A stretch of 64,000 nt of DNA from contig NZ_AXWP01000026.1 of assembly GCF_000482725.1 (NCBI RefSeq), positions 1-64,000 on the forward strand, written 5' to 3'. Of the stretch, positions 26,263 to 34,496 are shown piece after piece. Made by a program: the position numbers and the translations under genes. This stretch comes from Psychromonas arctica DSM 14288 (GTDB taxonomy: Bacteria; Pseudomonadota; Gammaproteobacteria; Enterobacterales; Psychromonadaceae). Each line of letters opens with the position of its first letter. Position 1 is the stretch's first letter. The notes beneath the pieces are model-generated. The model had not been told where the DNA came from. It saw nothing but the letters and a program-made list of their open reading frames with translations, and searched no databases.

Positions 26263-26587
26263 TAAGTTCGACTTAATTACATAGCTTTAATCAAGTCACT
26301 TTAGTAACTCAATCATCTAAAGCGGAGCATACAAGGTCGATCAAATATACTTAATGACATAAAGTGATTGCTTTGCTTCTTAGTAATGAAACATGTCCCA
26401 ATTCTTCGAAATAGCTGATCATTCTTGTAGGTTAAATCAGAGCACTTCTGCGTAAAATATTTGCAAAGGGAACCACCATTTTACGTAGTATCTGCATTAC
26501 ATTGATGGCATTTCTCCTTGCCAATAATGGATCGTATACTTAATGAAATTGGCTTTAAGGAAAAATTAAATAATAAAGGAATGAAAT
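26263..26587. other. Intergenic region, no clear gene
   Basis: The 325 bp contain no strong hairpin. A 22-codon frame (26527-26595) ends in TGA overlapping the next start codon and could be a leader peptide, but it has no clear ribosome site and is not called. Confidence 0.4.
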
Positions 26588-26926
26588 ATGAATGATTTAG
26601 GCTGGGATGAGTTTCAACGTGTTGAAATACGAGTAGGTACCATCATTAAGGTAGAAGACTTCCCTAAGGCGAGAAACCCTGCGTTTATTTTACATATTGA
26701 TTTTGGAGAAGCACTGGGTGTTAAAAAATCCAGTGCACAAATTACAGTGTTATACACAAAAGAAACATTACTGGGTAAAAAAGTAATGGCAGTGACTAAC
26801 TTTCCTGCAAAACAGATTGGTCCGGTTATGTCTGAGTGTTTAGTGACTGGTTTTCATCGGCCTGATGGTGCGGTTGTTTTAGCTGCACCGGATCTGGATA
26901 TAGCAGACGGCACTCGTTTAGCTTAA
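26588..26926 (+). CDS. CsaA/YgjH-like tRNA-binding (OB-fold) protein
   Basis: This is a 112-residue single EMAP-II-type OB-fold protein. The FQRVEIRVGTIIKVEDFPKARNPAF start, KKSSAQIT, and GKKVMAVTNFPAKQIG followed by MSECLVTGF are diagnostic of the CsaA/YgjH family. These dimeric proteins bind tRNA; CsaA of Bacillus was described as an export chaperone. AAAGGA lies upstream of the ATG. Its stop is only 2 bp from the stop of the convergent MFS gene, so their transcripts must overlap. Confidence 0.9.
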   Translation: MNDLGWDEFQRVEIRVGTIIKVEDFPKARNPAFILHIDFGEALGVKKSSAQITVLYTKETLLGKKVMAVTNFPAKQIGPVMSECLVTGFHRPDGAVVLAAPDLDIADGTRLA

Positions 26927-26928
26927 CG

Positions 26929-28170
26929 TTATTTCACATCGGATACTTGTATTGTTGATGCATCTGTTATTTGTGCTTGTTTGTTACTACGGATGACGGC
27001 AGTCAAAGCAATACAAGAAGAGATCAACATAATGATTACCACGGGTTGCAGATACCCCATACTCACAAAAGCGGCAAAGGCACTAATGATTGCGCCCATT
27101 GCACATTGAAAGGCGCCTAATACTGCCGAAGCAGTGCCTGCATCCTTGCCAAAGTGTTTCAAAAAGCATGCATTAGAGTTTGCCATAACGCCGCCATTTG
27201 CACTGATCGTTATAATGAAAGCAATCGCTGTAAAGGGTAAACTCTTCGTTACTAATAAACTGGATATAACTAATAAAACCCCGCCGGTTACTTGCATGGT
27301 TAAAAAGCAACGTAATAATGCAGCGGGTTCAAAACGGTTTAATAAATAGTTATTTAAACGGTTAATCACAATTAACCCAGCAATATTGGCTGCAAATAAC
27401 ATCGAAAAAACATCACTGCTTACTTCAAAAACACCCATGTAAATCATTGCCGAATTAGTCACAAAAGTCATCATAACGGCAAAGGCAAAGCCTTGTGCGA
27501 TCATATACCCCATGGCATGTTTATGTTTAAACACATCAATAAAACGAATACCTTTTCTACGTTCGGTAGTGATCGCTAGTTCTCTTTTCTGTTTCAATGA
27601 TTGATGGGGTACAAACTTGATCGCCATCAAGATAGCAAAACAAGAAACAATCGTCATAAAATAGAAAACCCAATGCCAATTATGTAATGACAAAATTAAA
27701 TTTCCGATGGTCGGTGCAATTGAAGGGGCGATCATCATAATTAATGAGACTAAGGCAAATAGTTTAGCTGCCTCTCTACCCTCAGCGTTATCTCGAATTG
27801 TCGCGGGCACACCTACAATAGCAATACCTCCTCCTATGGATTGTAATATTCGCCATAACCACAACACGCTAATATGCGTACTGGTTGTTAGTAGTAAACT
27901 CGCCAAGGCAAATATACCTAACCCTAAGATCATGATAGGTAAGCGGCCATGTCGGTCAGATAATGGACCACCAATGAGCTGTCCTATTGCAAGGCCAAAA
28001 ATGTATAAACTAACGGTCACAGAGAGCATTGAAATGTCAACTTGCATTTCTTCAGCAATAATAGGCAGAGCAGGCAGGTAGCTATCGATAGCAAAGGGAG
28101 AAACGGCATAAATAGATGACAATGTCACCACTAATGCCATACTGACTGATCTTTTTTGTGTTTGTATCAT
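26929..28170 (-). CDS. MFS multidrug efflux transporter, Bcr/CflA (DHA1) type
   Basis: The 413-residue inner-membrane protein has 12 hydrophobic segments. The first-loop motif reads GQLIGGPLSDRHGRLPIM, and the sequence YAVSPFAIDSYLPALPIIAEEM is diagnostic of the Bcr/CflA drug-resistance group. The fourth-helix stretch WRILQSIGGGIAIVGVPATIRD also agrees. It exports drugs or metabolites such as bicyclomycin, chloramphenicol or dipeptides in relatives; the substrate here is unknown. It is divergent from a MarR gene, and two palindromes lie in the 104-bp gap, so repression by that MarR protein and induction by a ligand are likely. Confidence 0.92.
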   Translation of the reverse strand: MIQTQKRSVSMALVVTLSSIYAVSPFAIDSYLPALPIIAEEMQVDISMLSVTVSLYIFGLAIGQLIGGPLSDRHGRLPIMILGLGIFALASLLLTTSTHISVLWLWRILQSIGGGIAIVGVPATIRDNAEGREAAKLFALVSLIMMIAPSIAPTIGNLILSLHNWHWVFYFMTIVSCFAILMAIKFVPHQSLKQKRELAITTERRKGIRFIDVFKHKHAMGYMIAQGFAFAVMMTFVTNSAMIYMGVFEVSSDVFSMLFAANIAGLIVINRLNNYLLNRFEPAALLRCFLTMQVTGGVLLVISSLLVTKSLPFTAIAFIITISANGGVMANSNACFLKHFGKDAGTASAVLGAFQCAMGAIISAFAAFVSMGYLQPVVIIMLISSCIALTAVIRSNKQAQITDASTIQVSDVK

Positions 28171-28184
28171 TTTGACCTCTATTT

Positions 28185-28232
28185 TATCTTGCTAGGAAGA
28201 TAATAAGTGGATCATATCTTTCTAGCAAGATA
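28185..28232. promoter_or_regulatory. Twin 18-bp palindromic operators, probable MarR sites
   Basis: TATCTTGCTAGGAAGATA at 28185-28202 and TATCTTTCTAGCAAGATA at 28215-28232 are each one base away from the perfect palindrome TATCTTGCTAGCAAGATA. Their start points are 30 bp apart, close to three helical turns. They sit between the divergent MFS and marR starts, the usual position for an autoregulated MarR repressor of an exporter. Confidence 0.8.
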
Positions 28233-28274
28233 TATTGGCGCAAGTTTGCGAATAGTCTGCATAAAGGAAGTCTG

Positions 28275-28781
28275 GTGAAGAATAGTGTACGAGAAATTGA
28301 GTTAAGAATGAAAGAGAACTGGCCAGAATGCGCTAAGACGATGTCATTTGCCTTATTAAAGGTGGCACGTATTCATAACCTTTTTAACAACGATGTCGAA
28401 CAATGTGTCGAAAAGTTTCAACTACAACAAGCAGATTTTGGGGTGTTATCGGCCTTAAGACGAAGCCCTGCACCACACTGTTTATCGCCAACAGAGCTTT
28501 ATCACAGTATGTTCTATAGTTCAGGGGGATTAACCAAGGTATTAGTGCGTTTGGTAAACGCTGGTTTAATTGAGCGTTTAGAAAATCCACAAGACAAACG
28601 CAGCAAGCTAGTGCAGTTGAATCATAAGGGCAAAAAACTAGTAGAAACGATCATGCCAACATTGCACCTACAAGGACAATCGTTACTGGCAGGTTTATCT
28701 GAAGATGAAACATCGCAATTAGAGGTTTTGTTACAGAAAGTGTTGGATCACAATGAAAATACATCAGAAGCAGTGGAATGA
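28275..28781 (+). CDS. MarR-family transcriptional regulator
   Basis: The 168-residue protein has a winged helix in its middle: PTELYHSMFYSSGGLTKVLVRLVNAGLIERLENPQDKRSKLVQL includes the recognition helix and the wing with the MarR D-x-R-x3 signature. Flanking helices would form the dimer. The start is GTG at 28275, with AAGGAA 5 nt upstream. It is divergent from a Bcr/CflA exporter and probably represses both genes through the twin palindromes at 28185-28232. The inducer is unknown. Confidence 0.93.
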   Translation: MKNSVREIELRMKENWPECAKTMSFALLKVARIHNLFNNDVEQCVEKFQLQQADFGVLSALRRSPAPHCLSPTELYHSMFYSSGGLTKVLVRLVNAGLIERLENPQDKRSKLVQLNHKGKKLVETIMPTLHLQGQSLLAGLSEDETSQLEVLLQKVLDHNENTSEAVE

Positions 28782-29023
28782 TAGGTTGTATGATTTATCA
28801 TAGAATCAATTAATTGTGCAATACTGTATTTGCTTAGTTAACCGTAATTAATGGCTTCTTTATTTCGCTGTTTATTTGGTTCTTTCTTTAGTGCTGTAAA
28901 AAGTTATCTAAATAGCTCTGACTATAAATTTAGATAGTTCAGTATATGGCGTGGAAAATAACCTCGCGATAAGTCTTAATCGGTTACCAGCATACGCTCT
29001 CATATTATTTAGGCCTCATTATT

Positions 29024-30928
29024 ATGCATGCATCATTACAACAATATTTTGGATTTAGTCAATTTAGACCTGGTCAAGAACCTGTCATACAAGCGTTATT
29101 AGATGGCCACAGTGCCGCTGCTATTTTCCCTACTGGTTCAGGTAAATCGTTATGTTATCAATTGCCTGCATTACATCTTCCTCATCTTACGTTAGTGGTT
29201 TCTCCTTTATTGGCATTGATACAAGATCAACTGGATTTTTTACACAGTAAAGGGATCGCTGCGGCGAGTATTCAATCAATGCAGAGTCCAGCTGAATCTG
29301 CACAGGTCTACAAAAATGTCGCAAGCGGAGAGATTGATATTTTATTTATTTCCGTTGAACGTCTGAACAGTGAGCGTTTTAGGGCATTTTTAAAGAAAGT
29401 GCCTATTTCGTTATTGGTGGTCGATGAAGCGCATTGTATTAGTGAGTGGGGACATAACTTTAGACCTGATTATCTGAAACTAGCCAGCTATCGAGAAGAA
29501 TTTGCGATACAACAAGTATTACTGTTAACTGCTACTGCAACGCACAAAGTAATTGAAGATATGGCCGCAAAGTTTGATATTGCGCTGACTAATATCACGT
29601 TAACAGGCTCATACCGTCCTAACCTAGATTTGAATGTAATTGGTGTTAATGAAGAGGACAAATTACCCACATTAATACCTTGGTTAAGTACTCGTCAACA
29701 AACCGCGGGCATTATCTATGTGACTTTACAAAAAACAGCAGAACAGGTAGCGCAAGCATTAAGCCAACAGGGGATTGCTGCAACCGCTTATCATGCCGGA
29801 TTAGGCAACGAACAAAGACAAGGTATTCAGCAACTGTTTATGGCTGGTAAATTACCGCTTATTGTTGCTACGATAGCATTTGGAATGGGCATTGATAAAA
29901 GTGATATACGTTTTGTGGTGCATTATGACTTACCCAAGTCTATTGAAAACTATGCTCAAGAAATTGGTCGCGCAGGAAGAGATGGACAACGATCTGAATG
30001 TTTAGTGTTAGCGAATAAAAATAACCTCAATGTATTAGAAAACTTTGTTTATGCAGATACTCCCGAAGGCACTGCGATTGATTTTATTATTAATGAAATA
30101 GGCCAAACCCAGGGCCAGTGGGAAGTGGTGATGAACAGCCTTTCTACACAATCTAATATTCGTTTATTAGCGTTAAAGACGTTACTCGTTTACTTAGAAC
30201 TAGAGCATGTAATTGAACCTGCCTATAGCTATTATGCAGAATATAAATATAAATTATTAGTTCCTGAAGCTGACCTAGTTAACCGCTTTAATGGGGAGCG
30301 AGCACAGTTTGTACAAACTATTTTAGCGACCTCGGATAAAGCACGTACATGGCACACATTGAACTTTGAAAAAATGCAGCAAACCTATCAATGTGAAAGA
30401 AGCAGAGTCTTAACGGCAATCGATTATTTAGATCAACAAGGTTTGATCGAGTTACAAACAAAACAAATGACACAAGTGTATAAAGTCGATAAAACACAAA
30501 TAAGTGAGTATTTACGCGATGAATTAACAGAACGTTTTTTACAAAAAGAAAACAGTGAAATTCAACGTATCCATCACTTGTTGGCTTTTTTTGCCAGTGA
30601 CCAATGTTTAAACTTACAACTTGCGACGTATTTTTCTGACAGCAACCTACAAAAGCCCTGCGGGCATTGCTCTGTGTGTGATGGGCATCCTGCAATAATG
30701 CCCGTTGTTGAGGCTTTAACGCCATTACAACAATATAATGCTGCTCAGTTGAGTGCTGAAATTGCAGGTAAATTAGGCGAACATAATAGCAAGGTATTAC
30801 AGGCTCGCTTTTTTTGTGGTCTGACAACACCAATTTTTACACGTATCAAAGCACGTCAGCTCTCTGGATTTGCAGCCTTAGAACGTTATTGTTTTGCTGA
30901 TGTTTTAGCTTGGATACAGAATCAATAA
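29024..30928 (+). CDS. RecQ-like ATP-dependent DNA helicase (no HRDC domain)
   Basis: The 634-residue superfamily 2 helicase unwinds DNA 3' to 5' in the RecQ manner. Walker A is PTGSGKS at 36-42, the DEAH box at 134-137, and the RecQ motif after it reads CISEWGHNFRPDY. Motif V/VI is seen in ATIAFGMGIDKSDIRFVVHYDLP and QEIGRAGRDGQ. A zinc-binding set with CGHCSVC lies near 555, and a winged helix comes before it. It lacks the HRDC domain of canonical RecQ, so it is better seen as a RecQ paralogue than as recQ itself. A perfect terminator overlaps its stop codon. Confidence 0.9.
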   Translation: MHASLQQYFGFSQFRPGQEPVIQALLDGHSAAAIFPTGSGKSLCYQLPALHLPHLTLVVSPLLALIQDQLDFLHSKGIAAASIQSMQSPAESAQVYKNVASGEIDILFISVERLNSERFRAFLKKVPISLLVVDEAHCISEWGHNFRPDYLKLASYREEFAIQQVLLLTATATHKVIEDMAAKFDIALTNITLTGSYRPNLDLNVIGVNEEDKLPTLIPWLSTRQQTAGIIYVTLQKTAEQVAQALSQQGIAATAYHAGLGNEQRQGIQQLFMAGKLPLIVATIAFGMGIDKSDIRFVVHYDLPKSIENYAQEIGRAGRDGQRSECLVLANKNNLNVLENFVYADTPEGTAIDFIINEIGQTQGQWEVVMNSLSTQSNIRLLALKTLLVYLELEHVIEPAYSYYAEYKYKLLVPEADLVNRFNGERAQFVQTILATSDKARTWHTLNFEKMQQTYQCERSRVLTAIDYLDQQGLIELQTKQMTQVYKVDKTQISEYLRDELTERFLQKENSEIQRIHHLLAFFASDQCLNLQLATYFSDSNLQKPCGHCSVCDGHPAIMPVVEALTPLQQYNAAQLSAEIAGKLGEHNSKVLQARFFCGLTTPIFTRIKARQLSGFAALERYCFADVLAWIQNQ

Positions 30929-30949
30929 TTGTTTTTAACAATTATTTTT
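30924..30949 (+). terminator. Intrinsic terminator overlapping the helicase stop codon
   Basis: AATAATTGTT (30924-30933) and AACAATTATT (30937-30946) form a perfect 10-bp stem with a TTT loop and a run of T to 30949. The left arm contains the TAA stop at 30926-30928. Confidence 0.8.
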
Positions 30950-31043
30950 GACAACAAGACGATAAACGTCAGTATTTTATTTTAACAACAATACTTTTAA
31001 TTAAACTATTCAAATAAAAATGTATGAATATAGCGGAGTGAAT

Positions 31044-31853
31044 ATGTACAAATTAATCGCCTTAGATCTTGATGGCACCTTACTCAATAGCGATAAACAA
31101 ATTTCTAGTGAAAATAAAGCTGCGATTGACGCTGCTCGAGCAGAAGGAGTACGAGTCGTCCTAGTGTCAGGTCGTCCTACGAGTGGCATGAGAGAGTCTC
31201 TGGAAGCGTTAAATATGGTCTCAGATGATGACTATGTATTAAGTTATAACGCTTCTGTAGTGCAAAAAGTAAAAAGCGAAACCATTATTCGTAGCCAGAT
31301 ATTAACAGGCCATAATGCTAAACAACTGGCTAAGCTTGCTAAACAATTGGATATAAATATTCATGCTTTTTCACATCAAAAAGGGCTAATCACACCTGCT
31401 CACAATGATTACACAACTCACGAGTCAGTAATAAATGGCGATACAATTACACTCCTTGATTTTGAAGAGTTAGCTGATGACGAAGCGATTTTAAAAGTGA
31501 TGTTAGTCGATCATGCTCACAAATTATCTGCTGCTATTGCGCAATTACCCGCCGCTTTATATGAGCAGTTTACTATTGTGCAAAGTGCTCCTTTTTTCTT
31601 AGAGTTTTTAAATAAAGACAGTAATAAAGGGATTGGTGTTAAAGCTTTAGCTGATCATTTATCAATTCCTGCCGAACAGGTTATTTGCATGGGGGACGCA
31701 GGTAATGATTTTCATATGATCCAATATGCGGGGTTAGGTGTTGCAATGGGGAATGCCACCGATGATATTAAAGCAGTGGCAGACCACATTACCGTGACAA
31801 ATGATCAACATGGTGTTGCCAAAGTGATCAATGAGTTTGTATTAAATATGTAA
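31044..31853 (+). CDS. HAD-superfamily sugar phosphatase, Cof/YidA-like
   Basis: The 269-residue cytoplasmic hydrolase is of the Cof-type HAD subfamily (E. coli YidA has 270). Motif I is LIALDLDGTLLN with nucleophile Asp8 and Asp10, motif II VLVSGRP, motif III the Lys in NKDSNKGIGV, and motif IV MGDAGNDFHMI. The type IIB cap lies between motifs II and III. Members dephosphorylate sugar phosphates. I chose the ATG at 31044, with GGAG 5 nt upstream, over an ATG at 31020 without one. It is a single gene between helicase and GGDEF-EAL. Confidence 0.92.
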   Translation: MYKLIALDLDGTLLNSDKQISSENKAAIDAARAEGVRVVLVSGRPTSGMRESLEALNMVSDDDYVLSYNASVVQKVKSETIIRSQILTGHNAKQLAKLAKQLDINIHAFSHQKGLITPAHNDYTTHESVINGDTITLLDFEELADDEAILKVMLVDHAHKLSAAIAQLPAALYEQFTIVQSAPFFLEFLNKDSNKGIGVKALADHLSIPAEQVICMGDAGNDFHMIQYAGLGVAMGNATDDIKAVADHITVTNDQHGVAKVINEFVLNM

Positions 31854-32261
31854 TCCACTGAATTATTAATACAAGGTCAATTTCTAGGTGAGATATTAAT
31901 ACCGACTCCACTAACTAACTGATCAATCTTACTGGTTTTTGCATCCTGAGTACTAACGGTTGTAAATAATATCACCAACAAAAGAAAAAATAGTTGAACG
32001 TATGCATAATAAGCATGCGTTCACACTTGCCTATGGTTCATCTCATTTCCGCTGCATCTTTTTTATAGGCAAGCAATTATCATTGCGACTATTATGGAAA
32101 TTATTGTTTAAAAACATATTTTTATAAAATAAATACAAAGAATTGGCTTTTGTTACATATTTTAGAATAAGTGGAAGCAAAAAATACCAATAATGGTGTA
32201 TATTGATATATTCTTACTTGAATTCAATAATTTATACTTTAGATAATATCGAGCCTTCTTT
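31854..32261. other. Intergenic region, no gene called
   Basis: The 408 bp include an imperfect hairpin (GAACGTATGC / GCATGCGTTC, one mismatch, 31996-32022). The minus strand around 32008-31888 reads like a short hydrophobic leader followed by QDAKTSKIDQLVS, possibly a scrap of an exported hydrolase, but it is too short to call. Confidence 0.4.
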
Positions 32262-34217
32262 GTGACCAACACTACGACAAAATTTGATAAAGATATGGAT
32301 CGCGACGCCGCTATATTATTATATGGCAATGCATTCGCTGGTCTTTTTGTTACTTTTATTACGTCTACCTTTTTAGTATTTGCATTTACTTATCCGTCCG
32401 TTAACCATTTCACGCTAGGTTGGTGGGGCGTAATGATTTTTGTCCTTTTTGTTAGGCTTGTCGATGTAACATGTTGGAAAATACGCTTACAAGGTACCGA
32501 GTTTGATGGTAAAAGATCAGTTTTAATTTTTGTCACAGGGGCAAATATAACTGCAGTTTTATGGGCTGTCTATTTAGTGCATTGTACAACCATGAATGAG
32601 GATATAGAAGTAGCAACAACTATTATAGCTGTTGCTTCTATGGCCGGTGGCTCTGTTGCTGTACTTACTGCGCACAAATTTACGGTTATTTTTTATCCTT
32701 TTATATTGTTATTACCGGGCTCAATTGCGCTACTTTTATCTGATAAATCTAATTTTCAATTACTCGGTGTATTAGGGCTCTCTTTTACTCTAGTAAGCAT
32801 TGTTATTGCTAGAAAGTCTGCTGATTTTACGCGACATACACTTTTTTTAAAAAATCAAAATGCCAACCTTATTCTCCGTATGGAAGAAAAAGTGAAGCAA
32901 CGGACTCAAAAAATTTATGAATTATCAAACCTTGATCCTTTAACTCACTTATTTAATCGCACTGCTTTCCTAGAACAACTAAAGCAATTGACAACAACCA
33001 ACAGCTCGCCTTTTGCACTACTTTTTATTGATTTAGATGGTTTTAAAAAAATAAATGATAGCATTGGTCATAAGGCAGGAGACGAAGTATTACGAAAAAC
33101 GTCTGAGCGGTTAAAAGTATTTATGCTTAATTCCCCGTTATTATGTCGATGGGGTGGAGATGAGTTTTTAGTTATATTTGAAGAACATGATACTGAACTT
33201 ATTGTTAATAAAGCAAAGCAACTGATAGACGTTTTGTCTCAACCTATTACTATTGAAAATAGTATTTTGTCGGTTGGTGCGACCATTGGTATTGCGCTTT
33301 ATCCACAACAAGCCAATACAGAGGAACGTCTTATTCAATTTGCTGATATGGCCATGTATTATCAAAAAAAGCAGATGAGATCGACGGTGGGGATTTTTTC
33401 AGAGCAAATGGAAAAGCGTTATTCCTATGAGCTACATTTAAAAAACGGACTGTCTAAAGCAATTGAAATGCAACAACTTCGTTTGGTTTATCAACCTATT
33501 ATATCAGCGCAAGGGCTTAACGTGGTTTCTTTTGAAGCGTTATTAAGGTGGCAAATTGATGGAGAAAATATCCCACCTGATCATTTTATTGGTATTGCTG
33601 AACAATATGGGCTGATTCATGAAGTTGGGGCGTGGGTATTACAAACCGCTTGTTTACAAGCAACACAATGGCAGTCCGAGCAATCTCTTGCCGTCTGTGT
33701 AAATGTCTCGGTGATCCAGCTCCAAGATGCTGGGTTTATAAGTATTGTTAAGAATGCATTGGATGCCAGTAAATTAGCACCAGAGCGATTATATATAGAA
33801 ATTACTGAGTCTGTTTTTGCGTCTGATATTGTCTTTATAGAGAATCAGATTAAGCAGCTTCAAACAATGGGAATTAAAGTCTCGATTGATGATTTTGGCA
33901 CCGGATATTCTTCACTTTCCGTGATGCAAAACTTAGCCGTTAATATGGTTAAAATAGATAAATCATTCGTGGATAACATAGATTGTCATGGTGGGGCAAT
34001 TATTTCTGCAGTGATGCATATTGCTGCCACGTTAGGATTCTCAGTCGTCGCGGAAGGTGTTGAAACCGACGCGCAAGCCGATGCTTTATTGAAACTTGGT
34101 GTGCATTATGTGCAAGGCTATAAATACTCTAAACCAATAGAAAATATGCAAGTTAATGATTATTTGAGCAAAAATTTTAATCTACTCTCCGCTGACTCCA
34201 ATAAAATTGGTGATTAG
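32262..34217 (+). CDS. Membrane-bound GGDEF-EAL c-di-GMP enzyme
   Basis: The 651-residue inner-membrane protein has six hydrophobic segments in residues 15-185, a short coiled linker, a GGDEF domain (about 220-380) and an EAL domain (about 390-640). GGDEF is intact at 298-302, but the inhibitory RxxD site is missing. The EAL domain keeps Glu425-Ala-Leu, Asn481, Glu514, Asp543/Asp544 in DDFGTGYSS, Lys564 and Glu598, so phosphodiesterase activity is expected. The net direction of c-di-GMP change cannot be read from sequence. The start is GTG at 32262 with only a weak GAG upstream; a later start at codon 12 is possible. It is a single gene. Confidence 0.9.
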   Translation: MTNTTTKFDKDMDRDAAILLYGNAFAGLFVTFITSTFLVFAFTYPSVNHFTLGWWGVMIFVLFVRLVDVTCWKIRLQGTEFDGKRSVLIFVTGANITAVLWAVYLVHCTTMNEDIEVATTIIAVASMAGGSVAVLTAHKFTVIFYPFILLLPGSIALLLSDKSNFQLLGVLGLSFTLVSIVIARKSADFTRHTLFLKNQNANLILRMEEKVKQRTQKIYELSNLDPLTHLFNRTAFLEQLKQLTTTNSSPFALLFIDLDGFKKINDSIGHKAGDEVLRKTSERLKVFMLNSPLLCRWGGDEFLVIFEEHDTELIVNKAKQLIDVLSQPITIENSILSVGATIGIALYPQQANTEERLIQFADMAMYYQKKQMRSTVGIFSEQMEKRYSYELHLKNGLSKAIEMQQLRLVYQPIISAQGLNVVSFEALLRWQIDGENIPPDHFIGIAEQYGLIHEVGAWVLQTACLQATQWQSEQSLAVCVNVSVIQLQDAGFISIVKNALDASKLAPERLYIEITESVFASDIVFIENQIKQLQTMGIKVSIDDFGTGYSSLSVMQNLAVNMVKIDKSFVDNIDCHGGAIISAVMHIAATLGFSVVAEGVETDAQADALLKLGVHYVQGYKYSKPIENMQVNDYLSKNFNLLSADSNKIGD

Positions 34218-34496
34218 TCCAAGTGAACTCATTAATTTTATAAAAATAATTGTTAATGGCGCTTGATGTAGCTTATACACGCTATTTCACCTATTTCACC
34301 TATTTTAGCCATTTAAAAATAATAATTTTCCTCATCTTTCTTAATCATATCAATGTAATGTGACTAACAAGTCTCATCTTCAATACTTGTTCACTGTGCT
34401 TAATTTTTGTTTTTTATTTTTTGCTTTATTGATAACAAAGGAACATGCTTACGTAGTAAAGTTATTTGAGATTGGTAAAAGATCTGGGAGAAAGAT

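Noticed and set aside
26527-26595. 22-codon leader-like frame overlapping the csaA-like start
   Set aside because: It lacks a clear ribosome site, and no regulatory codons or alternative hairpins are visible.
31888-32008. Minus-strand hydrophobic leader followed by QDAKTSKIDQLVS
   Set aside because: It resembles the beginning of an exported hydrolase but is too short, has no ATG in frame and ends in a stop, so it is only noted in the intergenic entry.
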